Assembly: GCA_023423475.1 (NCBI GenBank)
Contig: JAFAFN010000399.1
Location: 1 to 5,685, forward strand
Direction: 5' to 3'
Source: Actinomycetes bacterium
GTDB lineage: Bacteria > Actinomycetota > Acidimicrobiia > Acidimicrobiales > Microtrichaceae
Length of the DNA: 5,685 nucleotides
Positions 1 to 5,685 of the stretch are shown here, in pieces. Every line of letters starts with the position of its first letter. Position 1 is the stretch's first letter. The notes beneath the pieces are model-generated. The model saw only the letters and a list, made by a program, of their open reading frames with translations, had not been told where the DNA came from and did not search any database. A program made the translations under genes and the position numbers.

Positions 1-1044
1 CTGCTCGCAGACCGCCTCGACCTGGGCGTCCTCGTCGGCGCAGCGGACCAGGCGGGGACGTGGCCCGGAGGTGATCTGGCTGCGGAGCCGGGTGCTGAAC
101 CCCTCTGGCGCCTCGTCACCGATCGCGTTCGAGACGTCGAGGATCGGCTGGCTCGAGCGGTAGTTGTCCTCGAGCAGCACCGTGGAGATGCCGGGGAAGG
201 TGTCGTGGACGTCGAGCAGGTGGCGTGGACTCGCACCCCGGAAGCCGTAGACGGCCTGCGAGTCGTCGCCGACCACGGTGAGTCGGGGGTCGCCGTGTCG
301 GAGCGCCGCGAGCACGTCGACCTGCAGTGCGTTGACGTCCTGGTACTCGTCGACGCAGATGTGGTCGAACTGGCCGGTGAGCAGTGCGCCGACCCGCTCG
401 TCCCGCGCTGCGGCACGCCAGTAGAGCAGCAGGTCGTCGAAGTCGAGCAGCCCGAGTGTCCGCTTGCGCGCGACGTAGCCCCGGCAGATCTCGGCGATCG
501 GCTCGACCTGGTCACCGCACCACGGGGCGATGTCCTCGACCACCTCGCTCAGGGGGCGGCCGGTGTTCACCGAGCGCGAGTAGAGGTCGAGCAGCGTGGC
601 CTTGCGGGGGAAGCGGCGCCCGGTGCGTGGCTCGATCGAGAGGTCCTGTCGCACGAGGTCGACCAGGTCGGCGGCATCGGACGCATCGAGCACCGAGAAG
701 CCCTCGGCCAGACCGAGCGATGCGGCGTGGGCGCGCAGCGTGCGGTGCGCCACCGAGTGGAACGTGCCCCCGACGACCCTCCCGGGAGCCCGCTCCGAGT
801 GCTCACCGAGCAGCGCCCTGGTCCTGGCGACCATCTCTCGTGCGGCCCGGCGCGTGAACGTGAGCAGCATGATGCGCTCGGCCGGGGTGCCGGTGGCGAC
901 CAGCCACGCCACACGTGAGGTGAGGGTGGTCGTCTTGCCCGTACCCGCTCCGGCGAGGATGCGCAGGGCGCCGTCGTCGAAGGTGGCGGCGGCCCGCTGC
1001 CGCTCGTTGAGGCGGTCGAGCAGGGCGTCCGTGGAGGGGAACAT
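1..1044 (-). CDS. UvrD/PcrA/Rep-type superfamily 1 DNA helicase, N-terminal 348 residues (cut by window edge)
   Basis: ATP-dependent 3'-5' DNA helicase of the UvrD/Rep family, expected to act in the cytoplasm in repair or replication restart. Reading the minus strand from ATG at 1044 gives 348 codons that run off the left edge without a stop. Motifs occur in canonical order: Q motif LNERQ (Gln16), Walker A AGAGTGKTT (residues 31-39, Lys37), motif Ia LLTFTRRAAREM (60-71), motif Ib GTFHS (93-97), Walker B DEYQD (232-236), motif III GDDSQAVYGFRGA (259-271) and motif IV DNYRSS (293-298). Domains 1A and 1B and the start of 2A are therefore present, while motifs V and VI lie outside the window. Walker A has Thr35 where UvrD/PcrA usually has Ser, a mild change. 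The start is supported by a TAGGGT box 7 nt upstream. An in-frame GTG farther upstream (1090-1092 on the plus strand) would add an Arg-rich leader and looks less likely. The family is clear, but the exact paralogue (UvrD1, UvrD2 or another) cannot be told without the C-terminus. Confidence 0.95.
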   Translation of the reverse strand, partial: MFPSTDALLDRLNERQRAAATFDDGALRILAGAGTGKTTTLTSRVAWLVATGTPAERIMLLTFTRRAAREMVARTRALLGEHSERAPGRVVGGTFHSVAHRTLRAHAASLGLAEGFSVLDASDAADLVDLVRQDLSIEPRTGRRFPRKATLLDLYSRSVNTGRPLSEVVEDIAPWCGDQVEPIAEICRGYVARKRTLGLLDFDDLLLYWRAAARDERVGALLTGQFDHICVDEYQDVNALQVDVLAALRHGDPRLTVVGDDSQAVYGFRGASPRHLLDVHDTFPGISTVLLEDNYRSSQPILDVSNAIGDEAPEGFSTRLRSQITSGPRPRLVRCADEDAQVEAVCEQ

Positions 1045-1051
1045 GTGTTCG

Positions 1052-1057
1052 ACCCTA
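1052..1057 (-). promoter_or_regulatory. Putative -10 box (TAGGGT) of a leaderless helicase transcript
   Basis: On the minus strand TAGGGT is followed by exactly seven bases and then the helicase ATG at 1044. This would place the transcription start on or next to the A of ATG, so the mRNA would be leaderless. No purine-rich ribosome binding site stands in front of this ATG, which agrees. I see no good -35 hexamer at the usual distance. The same hexamer precedes the acylase gene, which slightly raises confidence. Leaderless genes with TAnnnT at this spacing are common in Actinobacteria. Confidence 0.45.
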
Positions 1058-1120
1058 GTGCGGCGGGCACGGCCTCGCGGGTTTCGCCGCACCGGCCCCT
1101 GGGTACCGGCGCGTGCCGAT

Positions 1121-1136
1121 GACGACCCGGGTGGTC
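1121..1136. other. Imperfect 16-bp palindrome in the divergent intergenic region
   Basis: The two 8-base arms GACGACCC and GGGTGGTC are reverse complements with one mismatch. The overlapping GGTCGACC (1133-1140) is a perfect 8-bp palindrome. The element lies between the divergent helicase and acidic-protein genes, about 40-55 bp upstream of the ATG at 1176, where a regulator could bind. Short palindromes arise often by chance at this GC content, so an operator role is only a suggestion. Confidence 0.2.
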
Positions 1137-1161
1137 GACCAGCGAGTCCCACCCCCGAGCC

Positions 1162-1166
1162 AGGAG
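1162..1166 (+). promoter_or_regulatory. Ribosome binding site AGGAG that sets the start at 1176
   Basis: AGGAG lies nine bases before the ATG at 1176. The same frame is open upstream to an ATG at 1113, but that ATG has no comparable purine-rich motif in front and would add a 21-residue leader (MPMTTRVV...) unlike the acidic body of the protein. This site therefore favours 1176 as the true start. No TAnnnT box is visible on the plus strand of the intergenic region, so the promoter of this gene is unresolved. Confidence 0.65.
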
Positions 1167-1175
1167 CAGCACACG

Positions 1176-1637
1176 ATGACCACCACCGACACCGAGATCA
1201 TCCGCCACGACGACGGTTCGCTCACGGTGCCGGTCGCACCCGATCGCCACGACCTCGAGTCGGACGATCCGCCGACCGGCGGGCCCACCTCGATGACGCT
1301 CAAGCCCGGCGAGGGTGGCTACGACGAAGCGCTCGCCGAGTGGGACCTGCAGCAGGACCCCGACCGCGGCGCGGCGGTGTCGACGGCGTCGGGCCGCGAA
1401 GAGGCCATGACGATCGTGCACGCGGTCGGCGCCGACCACGAGGACGTCGACGACGCCGTCGACGCGCTGCACGACCCGGAGGCCAGCGCCGAGGCGCTGC
1501 GCCACGTGCTGGTGGGTGGCGTGCCGTCGGTCGACGCGTTCGCCGCCGAGGTCGCCGAGGCCGAGGGCGGCGACCCGATCCCCGCCCACCAGGTCACCAA
1601 GATCATCGGAGAGGTGCTCGCCGAGATCGATTCATGA
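1176..1637 (+). CDS. Small, strongly acidic protein of unknown function (153 aa)
   Basis: I do not recognise this protein. From ATG 1176, which has AGGAG nine bases upstream, it is 153 residues. By my count it has about 35 Asp/Glu against about 7 Lys/Arg and no cysteine. It has no signal peptide or membrane segment, so it should be soluble and cytoplasmic. The first 50 residues (MTTTDTEIIRHDDGSLTV...) are Pro/Gly/Asp-rich and probably flexible, with SLTVPVA as one possible beta strand. The part from YDEALAEWDL onward is Ala/Glu/Asp-rich and probably helical, ending in HQVTKIIGEVLAEIDS. Third-position GC bias matches the neighbours, which supports real coding. It is divergent from the helicase and 34 bp upstream of the acylase. 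Because the acylase has its own promoter-like box, a shared operon is not required. No function is assigned. Confidence 0.75.
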   Translation: MTTTDTEIIRHDDGSLTVPVAPDRHDLESDDPPTGGPTSMTLKPGEGGYDEALAEWDLQQDPDRGAAVSTASGREEAMTIVHAVGADHEDVDDAVDALHDPEASAEALRHVLVGGVPSVDAFAAEVAEAEGGDPIPAHQVTKIIGEVLAEIDS

Positions 1638-1644
1638 GCTCCGG

Positions 1645-1650
1645 TAGGGT
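1645..1650 (+). promoter_or_regulatory. Putative -10 box (TAGGGT) of the acylase-esterase operon
   Basis: TAGGGT starts eight bases after the stop of the acidic-protein gene and ends 21 bases before the acylase ATG. Transcription would start near 1656-1659, just upstream of the ribosome binding site. The hexamer is identical to the one before the divergent helicase gene. I see no convincing -35 element. If real, it makes the acylase and esterase a transcription unit separate from the upstream gene. Confidence 0.4.
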
Positions 1651-1659
1651 CGGTCCCAC

Positions 1660-1666
1660 AGGGGGA
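1660..1666 (+). promoter_or_regulatory. Ribosome binding site AGGGGGA of the acylase gene
   Basis: The purine run AGGGGGA lies five bases before the ATG at 1672, a good spacing. It supports that ATG as the start even though it gives an unusually long, His/Arg-rich n-region before the hydrophobic core of the signal peptide. Confidence 0.6.
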
Positions 1667-1671
1667 TCGAC

Positions 1672-4302
1672 ATGCACCAGCACCACCGGCGCGCGGCCGA
1701 GTACAGCGGATCAGTTCGGACGGGACGGGCTGCCACGAGGCGCCTCGGACTGGCCGTCGTGGCACTCGTCGCGGTGGTCGCCGCGTCGTGCAACGACGAC
1801 GGTCGTTCGTCGGGCAACTCGCCCAGCCTCGATCCGGACTCGACCGCGGTGGCGCAGGTCGACGTCGAGGTCAAGGGCGACCCCGACGGCGACCGCGTCG
1901 CCACGATCCGCCGCACCGAGGACGGCGTCGCGCACATCACCGGCGACAGCATCGAGTCGGTCTCGTTCGGTCAGGGGTGGGCCAGCGGAGAGGACCGCAC
2001 CTGCGACCTCGCGGATCAGGTTCTGCGGATCAACGGCGAACGAGCCAGGTGGTTCGGTGCCGGTGAGGACGACGAGCACCTGAACTCGGACGTCGCGTGG
2101 CGGGCGATCGGCATCCGCCAGATCGCCGAGGAGGACTGGGACGTCGCCGACGACGACGTGCGTGACGCCCTCACCGCGTACACCGACGGGTGGAACGCGC
2201 ACCTACGAGAGGTCGGCACCGACGGTATCCACGAGTGGTGTGCGGGCGAGAACTGGGTCCGCGAGCTCGAGCCCGTCGAGGTCTACGCCTATGCCCGCTC
2301 GATCGCCCTGCTCGCGTCGAGCGGCGCGGTCTCGTCGCTGATCGCCACCGCCCAGCCGCCGGCGCCCAGCGACGCGCCGACCGAGGAGACCGCCTCGGCG
2401 CCCGACGAGCCGATCGAACCGGTCACCGCGTCGAACGGTTGGGCGATCGGCTCGGAACGCTCTGCCGACGGCGGCGGCATGCTCGTGGCCAATCCGCACT
2501 TCCCTTGGGAGGGTCAGCTCCGCTTCTGGGAGGTCCACCTGACCGTGCCGGGTGAGGCCGACATCTACGGAGCACAGCTCTCGGGCCTGCCTGGTGTGGG
2601 CATCGGCTTCAACGACCAGTTCGGCTGGACCCACACCGTCTCGGACGGCTCGCGCTTCACCGCCTACACGCTCGACCTCGTCGAGGGCTCCCCCACCACC
2701 TACCGCTACGGGGACGAGGAACGCGAGATGACCTCCGAGGACGTCGTGATCGAGGTGCTGGGCGACGACGGCACGATCGAGGAACGGACCCGGACGATGT
2801 GGCGCAGCCACTACGGGCCGATCCTCGACTTCCCCGGGGTCGGGTGGTCCGAGGACCAGACGATCACCTTCCGTGACGCCAACATCGACAACGACGAGTT
2901 CATCTCGCAGTACGTCGGCATGGTCAGCGCGAAGGACCTCGACGACGTCATCGAGCTGAACGAGCGCTTCACCGGACTCCCCCTGTTCAACACCGTGGCC
3001 ACCTCGGCCGACGGACGGGCCTGGTACGCGGACACCTCGGCGACGCCGAAGCTGTCCGACGAGGCCGAGGCGGCCTACCTCGATGCCCTCGAGAACGACG
3101 CGATGACCGGCATCGCCGCCGACAACGGCGCGGTCCTGCTCGACGGCTCCGACCCGCTCTTCGAGTGGCAGGACGTCGCGGGAGCGAGGGACCCCGGCCT
3201 GGTCCCGTTCTCCGAGATGCCCCAGACCGAGCGGACCGACTACGTGTTCAACGCGAACGACTCGTTCTGGATGCCGCACGCCACGCAGATGCTCGAAGGC
3301 GACTACTCACGCCTGCACGGCGCGCAGCGCACGGCCAGGTCCCCTCGCACCCGCGAGAACGCGACCGTGCTCGACGACGCCACGGCGTCGGGCGCCTCGG
3401 GCGCCGACGGCCGCTTCGACCTCGACGAGCTGGCCGACGCCGCGCTCGCGAACCGCGGCTACATGGCCCGCTCGCTGCTGGACGACGTCGTCGAACGATG
3501 CACCGCCACGACCTCGGTCGACGTCGAGGAGCTCGCCCCCGAACCGGCCACCGACGACGCCCCCGCCATCGGCGGTCTGCCTGCCGCCACGGTGGACCTG
3601 ACCGAGGCGTGCTCGGTGCTGTCGGGCTGGGACGGTGTCTACGACGTCGATCGCTCGGGCGCGGCGCTGTGGCGCGAGTTCCTCGCCGGCTTCGACTGGT
3701 CCGACCTGACCGAGGCCGGGCCGCTGTTCGCGGTCGACTTCGACCCCGGCGACCCGCTCGGCACGCCGTCGGGTCTCGCGGCAGCACCCGAGGACGGCGC
3801 CGACCCGGTGCTGGTCTCGCTCGCTCGTGCCGTGCAGACGCTCGAGGCCGCAGGTGTTCCGCTCGACGTGCCCCTCGGCGAGGTGCAGCAGGCCGACCGC
3901 GGCACCGCGATGGTGCCGATCCATGGCGGCGACGGCATCGACGGCACCACGAACGTCGTGGGGTGGGGTGTCGGGTGGGACACCCTCGACCCCGCGCTGA
4001 CCTCGCTGGAGCGGGTCCCCTTCACCACGGAGTCCGAGATCGCGATCACCACCGGCGACGAGACCGACGAGACCGTCGGGTACCGCATCAACAACGGCAC
4101 GTCGTTCCTGATGGCGCTCGAGTTCACCGACGACGGACCCCGGGCACGCTCGTTCCTCACCTACGGGAACACCGCGGACCGCACGTCGCCCGCGTACGCC
4201 GAGGCGACCCATCGCTTCTCGGACAAGGACTGGAAGGACGTGCGCTTCACCGAGTCCGATGTCGCGGGAGCGACCACCTCGACCGTCGAGGTACGCGGCT
4301 GA
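1672..4302 (+). CDS. Penicillin acylase / acyl-homoserine-lactone acylase family lipoprotein (876 aa)
   Basis: N-terminal nucleophile hydrolase expected to cleave an amide between an acyl chain and an amine; known relatives act on beta-lactams, acyl-homoserine lactones or lipopeptides such as aculeacin. A basic n-region, hydrophobic core (residues 25-38) and VAAS|C give a lipobox with Cys40, so it is probably lipid-anchored outside the membrane. RRLGL is a weak Tat-like motif. The alpha region carries EDRTCDLADQVLRINGERA (about 107-125). A Pro/Glu/Ala-rich spacer (about 222-250) precedes the self-cleavage site at Ser254 in TASNGWAIG. His276 in NPHFPW lies at beta-chain position 23, as the catalytic His does in PvdQ. 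YVFNANDSFW (524-533) supplies the expected catalytic Asn, N527 or N529. RSPRTRENA (about 559-567) and WKDVRFTESDV near the C-terminus fit the AHL/aculeacin-acylase side of the family. Cys111/190 and Cys610/647 could form disulfides. The residue before Ser254 is Ala, where Gly is usual. The substrate cannot be read from sequence. It is coupled to the downstream esterase. Confidence 0.93.
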   Translation: MHQHHRRAAEYSGSVRTGRAATRRLGLAVVALVAVVAASCNDDGRSSGNSPSLDPDSTAVAQVDVEVKGDPDGDRVATIRRTEDGVAHITGDSIESVSFGQGWASGEDRTCDLADQVLRINGERARWFGAGEDDEHLNSDVAWRAIGIRQIAEEDWDVADDDVRDALTAYTDGWNAHLREVGTDGIHEWCAGENWVRELEPVEVYAYARSIALLASSGAVSSLIATAQPPAPSDAPTEETASAPDEPIEPVTASNGWAIGSERSADGGGMLVANPHFPWEGQLRFWEVHLTVPGEADIYGAQLSGLPGVGIGFNDQFGWTHTVSDGSRFTAYTLDLVEGSPTTYRYGDEEREMTSEDVVIEVLGDDGTIEERTRTMWRSHYGPILDFPGVGWSEDQTITFRDANIDNDEFISQYVGMVSAKDLDDVIELNERFTGLPLFNTVATSADGRAWYADTSATPKLSDEAEAAYLDALENDAMTGIAADNGAVLLDGSDPLFEWQDVAGARDPGLVPFSEMPQTERTDYVFNANDSFWMPHATQMLEGDYSRLHGAQRTARSPRTRENATVLDDATASGASGADGRFDLDELADAALANRGYMARSLLDDVVERCTATTSVDVEELAPEPATDDAPAIGGLPAATVDLTEACSVLSGWDGVYDVDRSGAALWREFLAGFDWSDLTEAGPLFAVDFDPGDPLGTPSGLAAAPEDGADPVLVSLARAVQTLEAAGVPLDVPLGEVQQADRGTAMVPIHGGDGIDGTTNVVGWGVGWDTLDPALTSLERVPFTTESEIAITTGDETDETVGYRINNGTSFLMALEFTDDGPRARSFLTYGNTADRTSPAYAEATHRFSDKDWKDVRFTESDVAGATTSTVEVRG

Positions 4303-5282
4303 TGTCATCGCGGGTGCCCCGACGTGTGCTCGTCGCGCTCGCCGCGCTGCTCGTGACCGCGACGAGCTGCACCGGCGGCGACGGCGACGCCGGGTCCGAT
4401 GCCGCGCCCACCTCCACCGAACCGGCGGCGGACTGCACGCCGGCCCGTTCCCCCGACGAACCCGAGCCGGGTGCGTCGACGACGGCGACGTTCGACGTCG
4501 ACGGCACGACCCGCACCTACCTGATCGCGGTGCCCGAGGACGACGACGGGTCGACCGCGCTGCCGCTGGTGCTCAACTTCCACGGATGGGCCGGATCGGC
4601 CGAGGACCAAGAGCGCAACACCGGCCTCGCCGAGCTCGGCACCGCCCGCGGCTTCGTCGTCGTGACGCCCGAGGCGACCGGCGACCCGAGGGAATGGAAC
4701 ATGTTCGACGACCCAAAGCGGACGCCGGACTTCGACCACGTGGATGCCCTCGTCGCCTCGCTGCTCGAGACCCGCTGCATCGACGAGTCCCGCGTGTTCG
4801 CTGTCGGTCACTCCAACGGCGCGGCGTTCACCGGGTTCCTCGGCTGCCGCGAGCCCTACCGCTTCGCCGCGATCGCGATGGTGGCCGCGACGATCCCGTC
4901 GACCTGCCCCGACGGCGTCACCCCGTCGGTGCTGGTCGTCAGCGGTGACGCGGATCCACAGGTGCCCTACGACGGTGGCTCGGTCGGTGGAGGCCCGACG
5001 CAGATCCCGGGCGCGGTCGACACCGTCGCCGCTTACCGGGAGCGCTACGGCTGCAGCGCCGAGCCGGCGACGTCGGAGCCGGTCCCCGGTGTGCGTTCCG
5101 AGCGATCCTCGGACTGCACCTCGGGGGCGATCATCGGCTTCGACACCGTGGAGGGCGGCACCCATCCGTGGCCGGGCGGCGAGGCCGCGCAGGCCGACCC
5201 GTCGAACTCCCAGGCCGGCAGGGACTACGACGCCACCGGCGCGATCCTCGAGTTCTTCGAATCGGTGCCACCGCAGACCTGA
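4302..5282 (+). CDS. LpqC / PHB-depolymerase-like alpha/beta-hydrolase esterase lipoprotein (326 aa)
   Basis: Serine esterase of the alpha/beta-hydrolase fold, closest in style to the LpqC / polyhydroxybutyrate-depolymerase / feruloyl-esterase group. The N-terminus has Arg at 4, 7 and 8, a hydrophobic core (residues 9-18) and TATS|C, a lipobox with Cys23, so it should be an extracytoplasmic lipoprotein. A Gly/Asp/Thr/Pro-rich tether runs from 24 to about 57. LNFHGWAGSA is the oxyanion-hole strand. The nucleophile elbow GHSNG holds Ser171, the acid is Asp218 in GDADPQVPY, and the base is His288 in GGTHPW, so the triad is complete and in order. Besides the lipid cysteine there are six others (45, 159, 182, 202, 251, 272), enough for three disulfides and fitting an exported protein. 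The ATG overlaps the acylase TGA as TGATG, with only a weak GAGG ten bases upstream, which suggests translational coupling. Substrate is unknown: short-chain ester, aryl ester and polyester are all possible. Confidence 0.9.
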   Translation: MSSRVPRRVLVALAALLVTATSCTGGDGDAGSDAAPTSTEPAADCTPARSPDEPEPGASTTATFDVDGTTRTYLIAVPEDDDGSTALPLVLNFHGWAGSAEDQERNTGLAELGTARGFVVVTPEATGDPREWNMFDDPKRTPDFDHVDALVASLLETRCIDESRVFAVGHSNGAAFTGFLGCREPYRFAAIAMVAATIPSTCPDGVTPSVLVVSGDADPQVPYDGGSVGGGPTQIPGAVDTVAAYRERYGCSAEPATSEPVPGVRSERSSDCTSGAIIGFDTVEGGTHPWPGGEAAQADPSNSQAGRDYDATGAILEFFESVPPQT

Positions 5283-5289
5283 ACAGGTC
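5276..5289. terminator. Small hairpin straddling two convergent stop codons (weak candidate terminator)
   Basis: GACCT and AGGTC are perfect inverted repeats around the loop GAAC. The hairpin covers the esterase TGA (5280-5282) and most of the opposing gene's stop (5288-5290). It could act in either direction between convergent genes. The stem is only 5 bp and no T-tract follows on either strand, so it is weak as an intrinsic terminator. Confidence 0.2.
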
Positions 5290-5685
5290 AGATGGCGTCG
5301 TGGCGCTGCAGCCACTGGAACGCCACCCAGCCCGGCACCGTCGGCAACCAGAAGGTGACCGTCCGGTACAGCAGGGCTGCGGGCAGCGCCGCGTCCGATG
5401 GCACACCCACGGCGCTCAGACCGGCGATGAGCGCGGCCTCGACCGCGCCGATGCCGCCGGGGGTCGGCGCGACCGAACCCAGGAGCCCGGCACCCAGGTA
5501 GACCACGACGGCCGCGGCGAAGGGGATGTCGGCCCCGTAGGCCTTCACTGCGGCGTAGAGCGTCACGGCGTAGGCGAACGAGGTGAGCAGGCTGCCGAAC
5601 ACACCCGTCAGCAGACGGCGCGGATCGCGCACCGCGGCGAGCAGCTGCGGGACGGTGTTCTCCCAGGTCGGACGGAGTCGGGCGA
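5288..5685 (-). CDS. LPG-synthase-TM / flippase-like (UPF0104) integral membrane protein, C-terminal 132 or so residues (cut by window edge)
   Basis: C-terminal part of a multi-pass membrane protein of the family that includes the transmembrane region of lysylphosphatidylglycerol synthase (MprF), AglD and YbhN. Relatives are linked to lipid flipping or to handling of lipid-linked sugars, but most have no proven substrate. The hallmark PTPGGIGAVEAAL is present, flanked by hydrophobic segments: GSLLTSFAYAVTLYAAV, AAAVVVYLGAGLLGSV, AALIAGLSAVGV and an aromatic final segment TFWLPTVPGWVAFQWL before the polar tail QRHDAI. The frame stays open to the right edge (upstream residues ARLRPTWENTVPQLLAA), so the GTG at 5632 is an internal Val codon, not a start, and the 5' end is missing. 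It converges on the esterase with five bases between stop codons. A functional link to the acylase-esterase pair is not indicated. The family call is firm, the biochemical role is not. Confidence 0.88.
   Translation of the reverse strand, partial: ARLRPTWENTVPQLLAAVRDPRRLLTGVFGSLLTSFAYAVTLYAAVKAYGADIPFAAAVVVYLGAGLLGSVAPTPGGIGAVEAALIAGLSAVGVPSDAALPAALLYRTVTFWLPTVPGWVAFQWLQRHDAI

Noticed and set aside
205..918. Open reading frame of 237 codons on the plus strand
   Set aside because: It lies antisense to the helicase, whose ordered motifs prove the minus frame. The plus-strand product is a low-complexity Arg/Val/Glu-rich shadow typical of GC-rich DNA.
567..1589. Open reading frame of 340 codons on the minus strand
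   Set aside because: It is out of frame with the helicase at one end and antisense to the acidic-protein gene at the other. The translation is compositionally odd and shows no domain.
1634..1637. ATGA overlap at the end of the acidic-protein gene, suggesting a coupled downstream gene
   Set aside because: The frame opened by this ATG gives a low-complexity Arg-rich product and runs out of frame through the acylase. The acylase starts at 1672 with its own ribosome binding site.
2203..3279. Antisense open reading frame of 358 codons across the acylase
   Set aside because: The plus frame has the signal peptide, catalytic Ser/His/Asn motifs and family features. The antisense frame has none and is a by-product of GC-rich codon bias.
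3165..4301. Upstream extension of the esterase reading frame into the acylase gene
   Set aside because: The extension is an Arg-rich shadow of the acylase. The lipoprotein signal peptide begins at ATG 4302, which overlaps the acylase stop, so the true gene starts there.
4305..5315. Antisense open reading frame of 336 codons across the esterase
   Set aside because: The esterase catalytic triad and lipobox fix the coding strand. The antisense product has no recognisable motif.
5630..5632. GTG as the start codon of the membrane protein
   Set aside because: The frame continues upstream without a stop to the window edge, and 114 residues would be too short for this multi-pass family.

Overview
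The window is very GC-rich and densely coded, and codons favour G or C in third position. Two upstream regions carry a TAGGGT box, which fits the TAnnnT -10 element of Actinobacteria. With two lipoproteins and an actinobacterial-style penicillin-acylase homologue, this points to a free-living high-GC actinomycete, possibly of the Acidimicrobiia/Ilumatobacter type. That assignment is inference from composition and protein style only. No rRNA, tRNA, insertion sequence, CRISPR array or phage gene is visible.

Layout from left to right: (1) 1-1044 on the minus strand is the N-terminal half of a UvrD/PcrA/Rep-type superfamily 1 DNA helicase, cut by the left edge. (2) A 131-bp divergent intergenic region (1045-1175) holds a likely leaderless promoter for the helicase and an imperfect palindrome. 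(3) 1176-1637 on the plus strand encodes a small, very acidic protein of unknown function. (4) 1672-4302 on the plus strand encodes a lipoprotein of the penicillin acylase / acyl-homoserine-lactone acylase family (N-terminal nucleophile hydrolase), with its own TAGGGT box and a strong ribosome binding site. (5) 4302-5282 on the plus strand overlaps the acylase stop codon by one base and encodes a second lipoprotein, an alpha/beta-hydrolase esterase of the LpqC / PHB-depolymerase-like group. (6) 5288-5685 on the minus strand is the C-terminal part of a multi-pass membrane protein of the LPG-synthase-TM / flippase-like (UPF0104) family, cut by the right edge and converging on the esterase with only 5 bp between stop codons.

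The main functional unit is the acylase-esterase pair. Both are predicted to be lipid-anchored on the outer face of the membrane, both keep their catalytic residues, and they look translationally coupled. One enzyme cleaves amide-linked acyl groups and the other cleaves esters. A joint role in extracellular scavenging, or in breaking down acylated signals or antibiotics, is a reasonable hypothesis, but the sequence does not give the substrate. The flanking helicase and flippase-like genes look like ordinary chromosomal genes with no evident link to the pair. I see no convincing sign of a wholly new system here.
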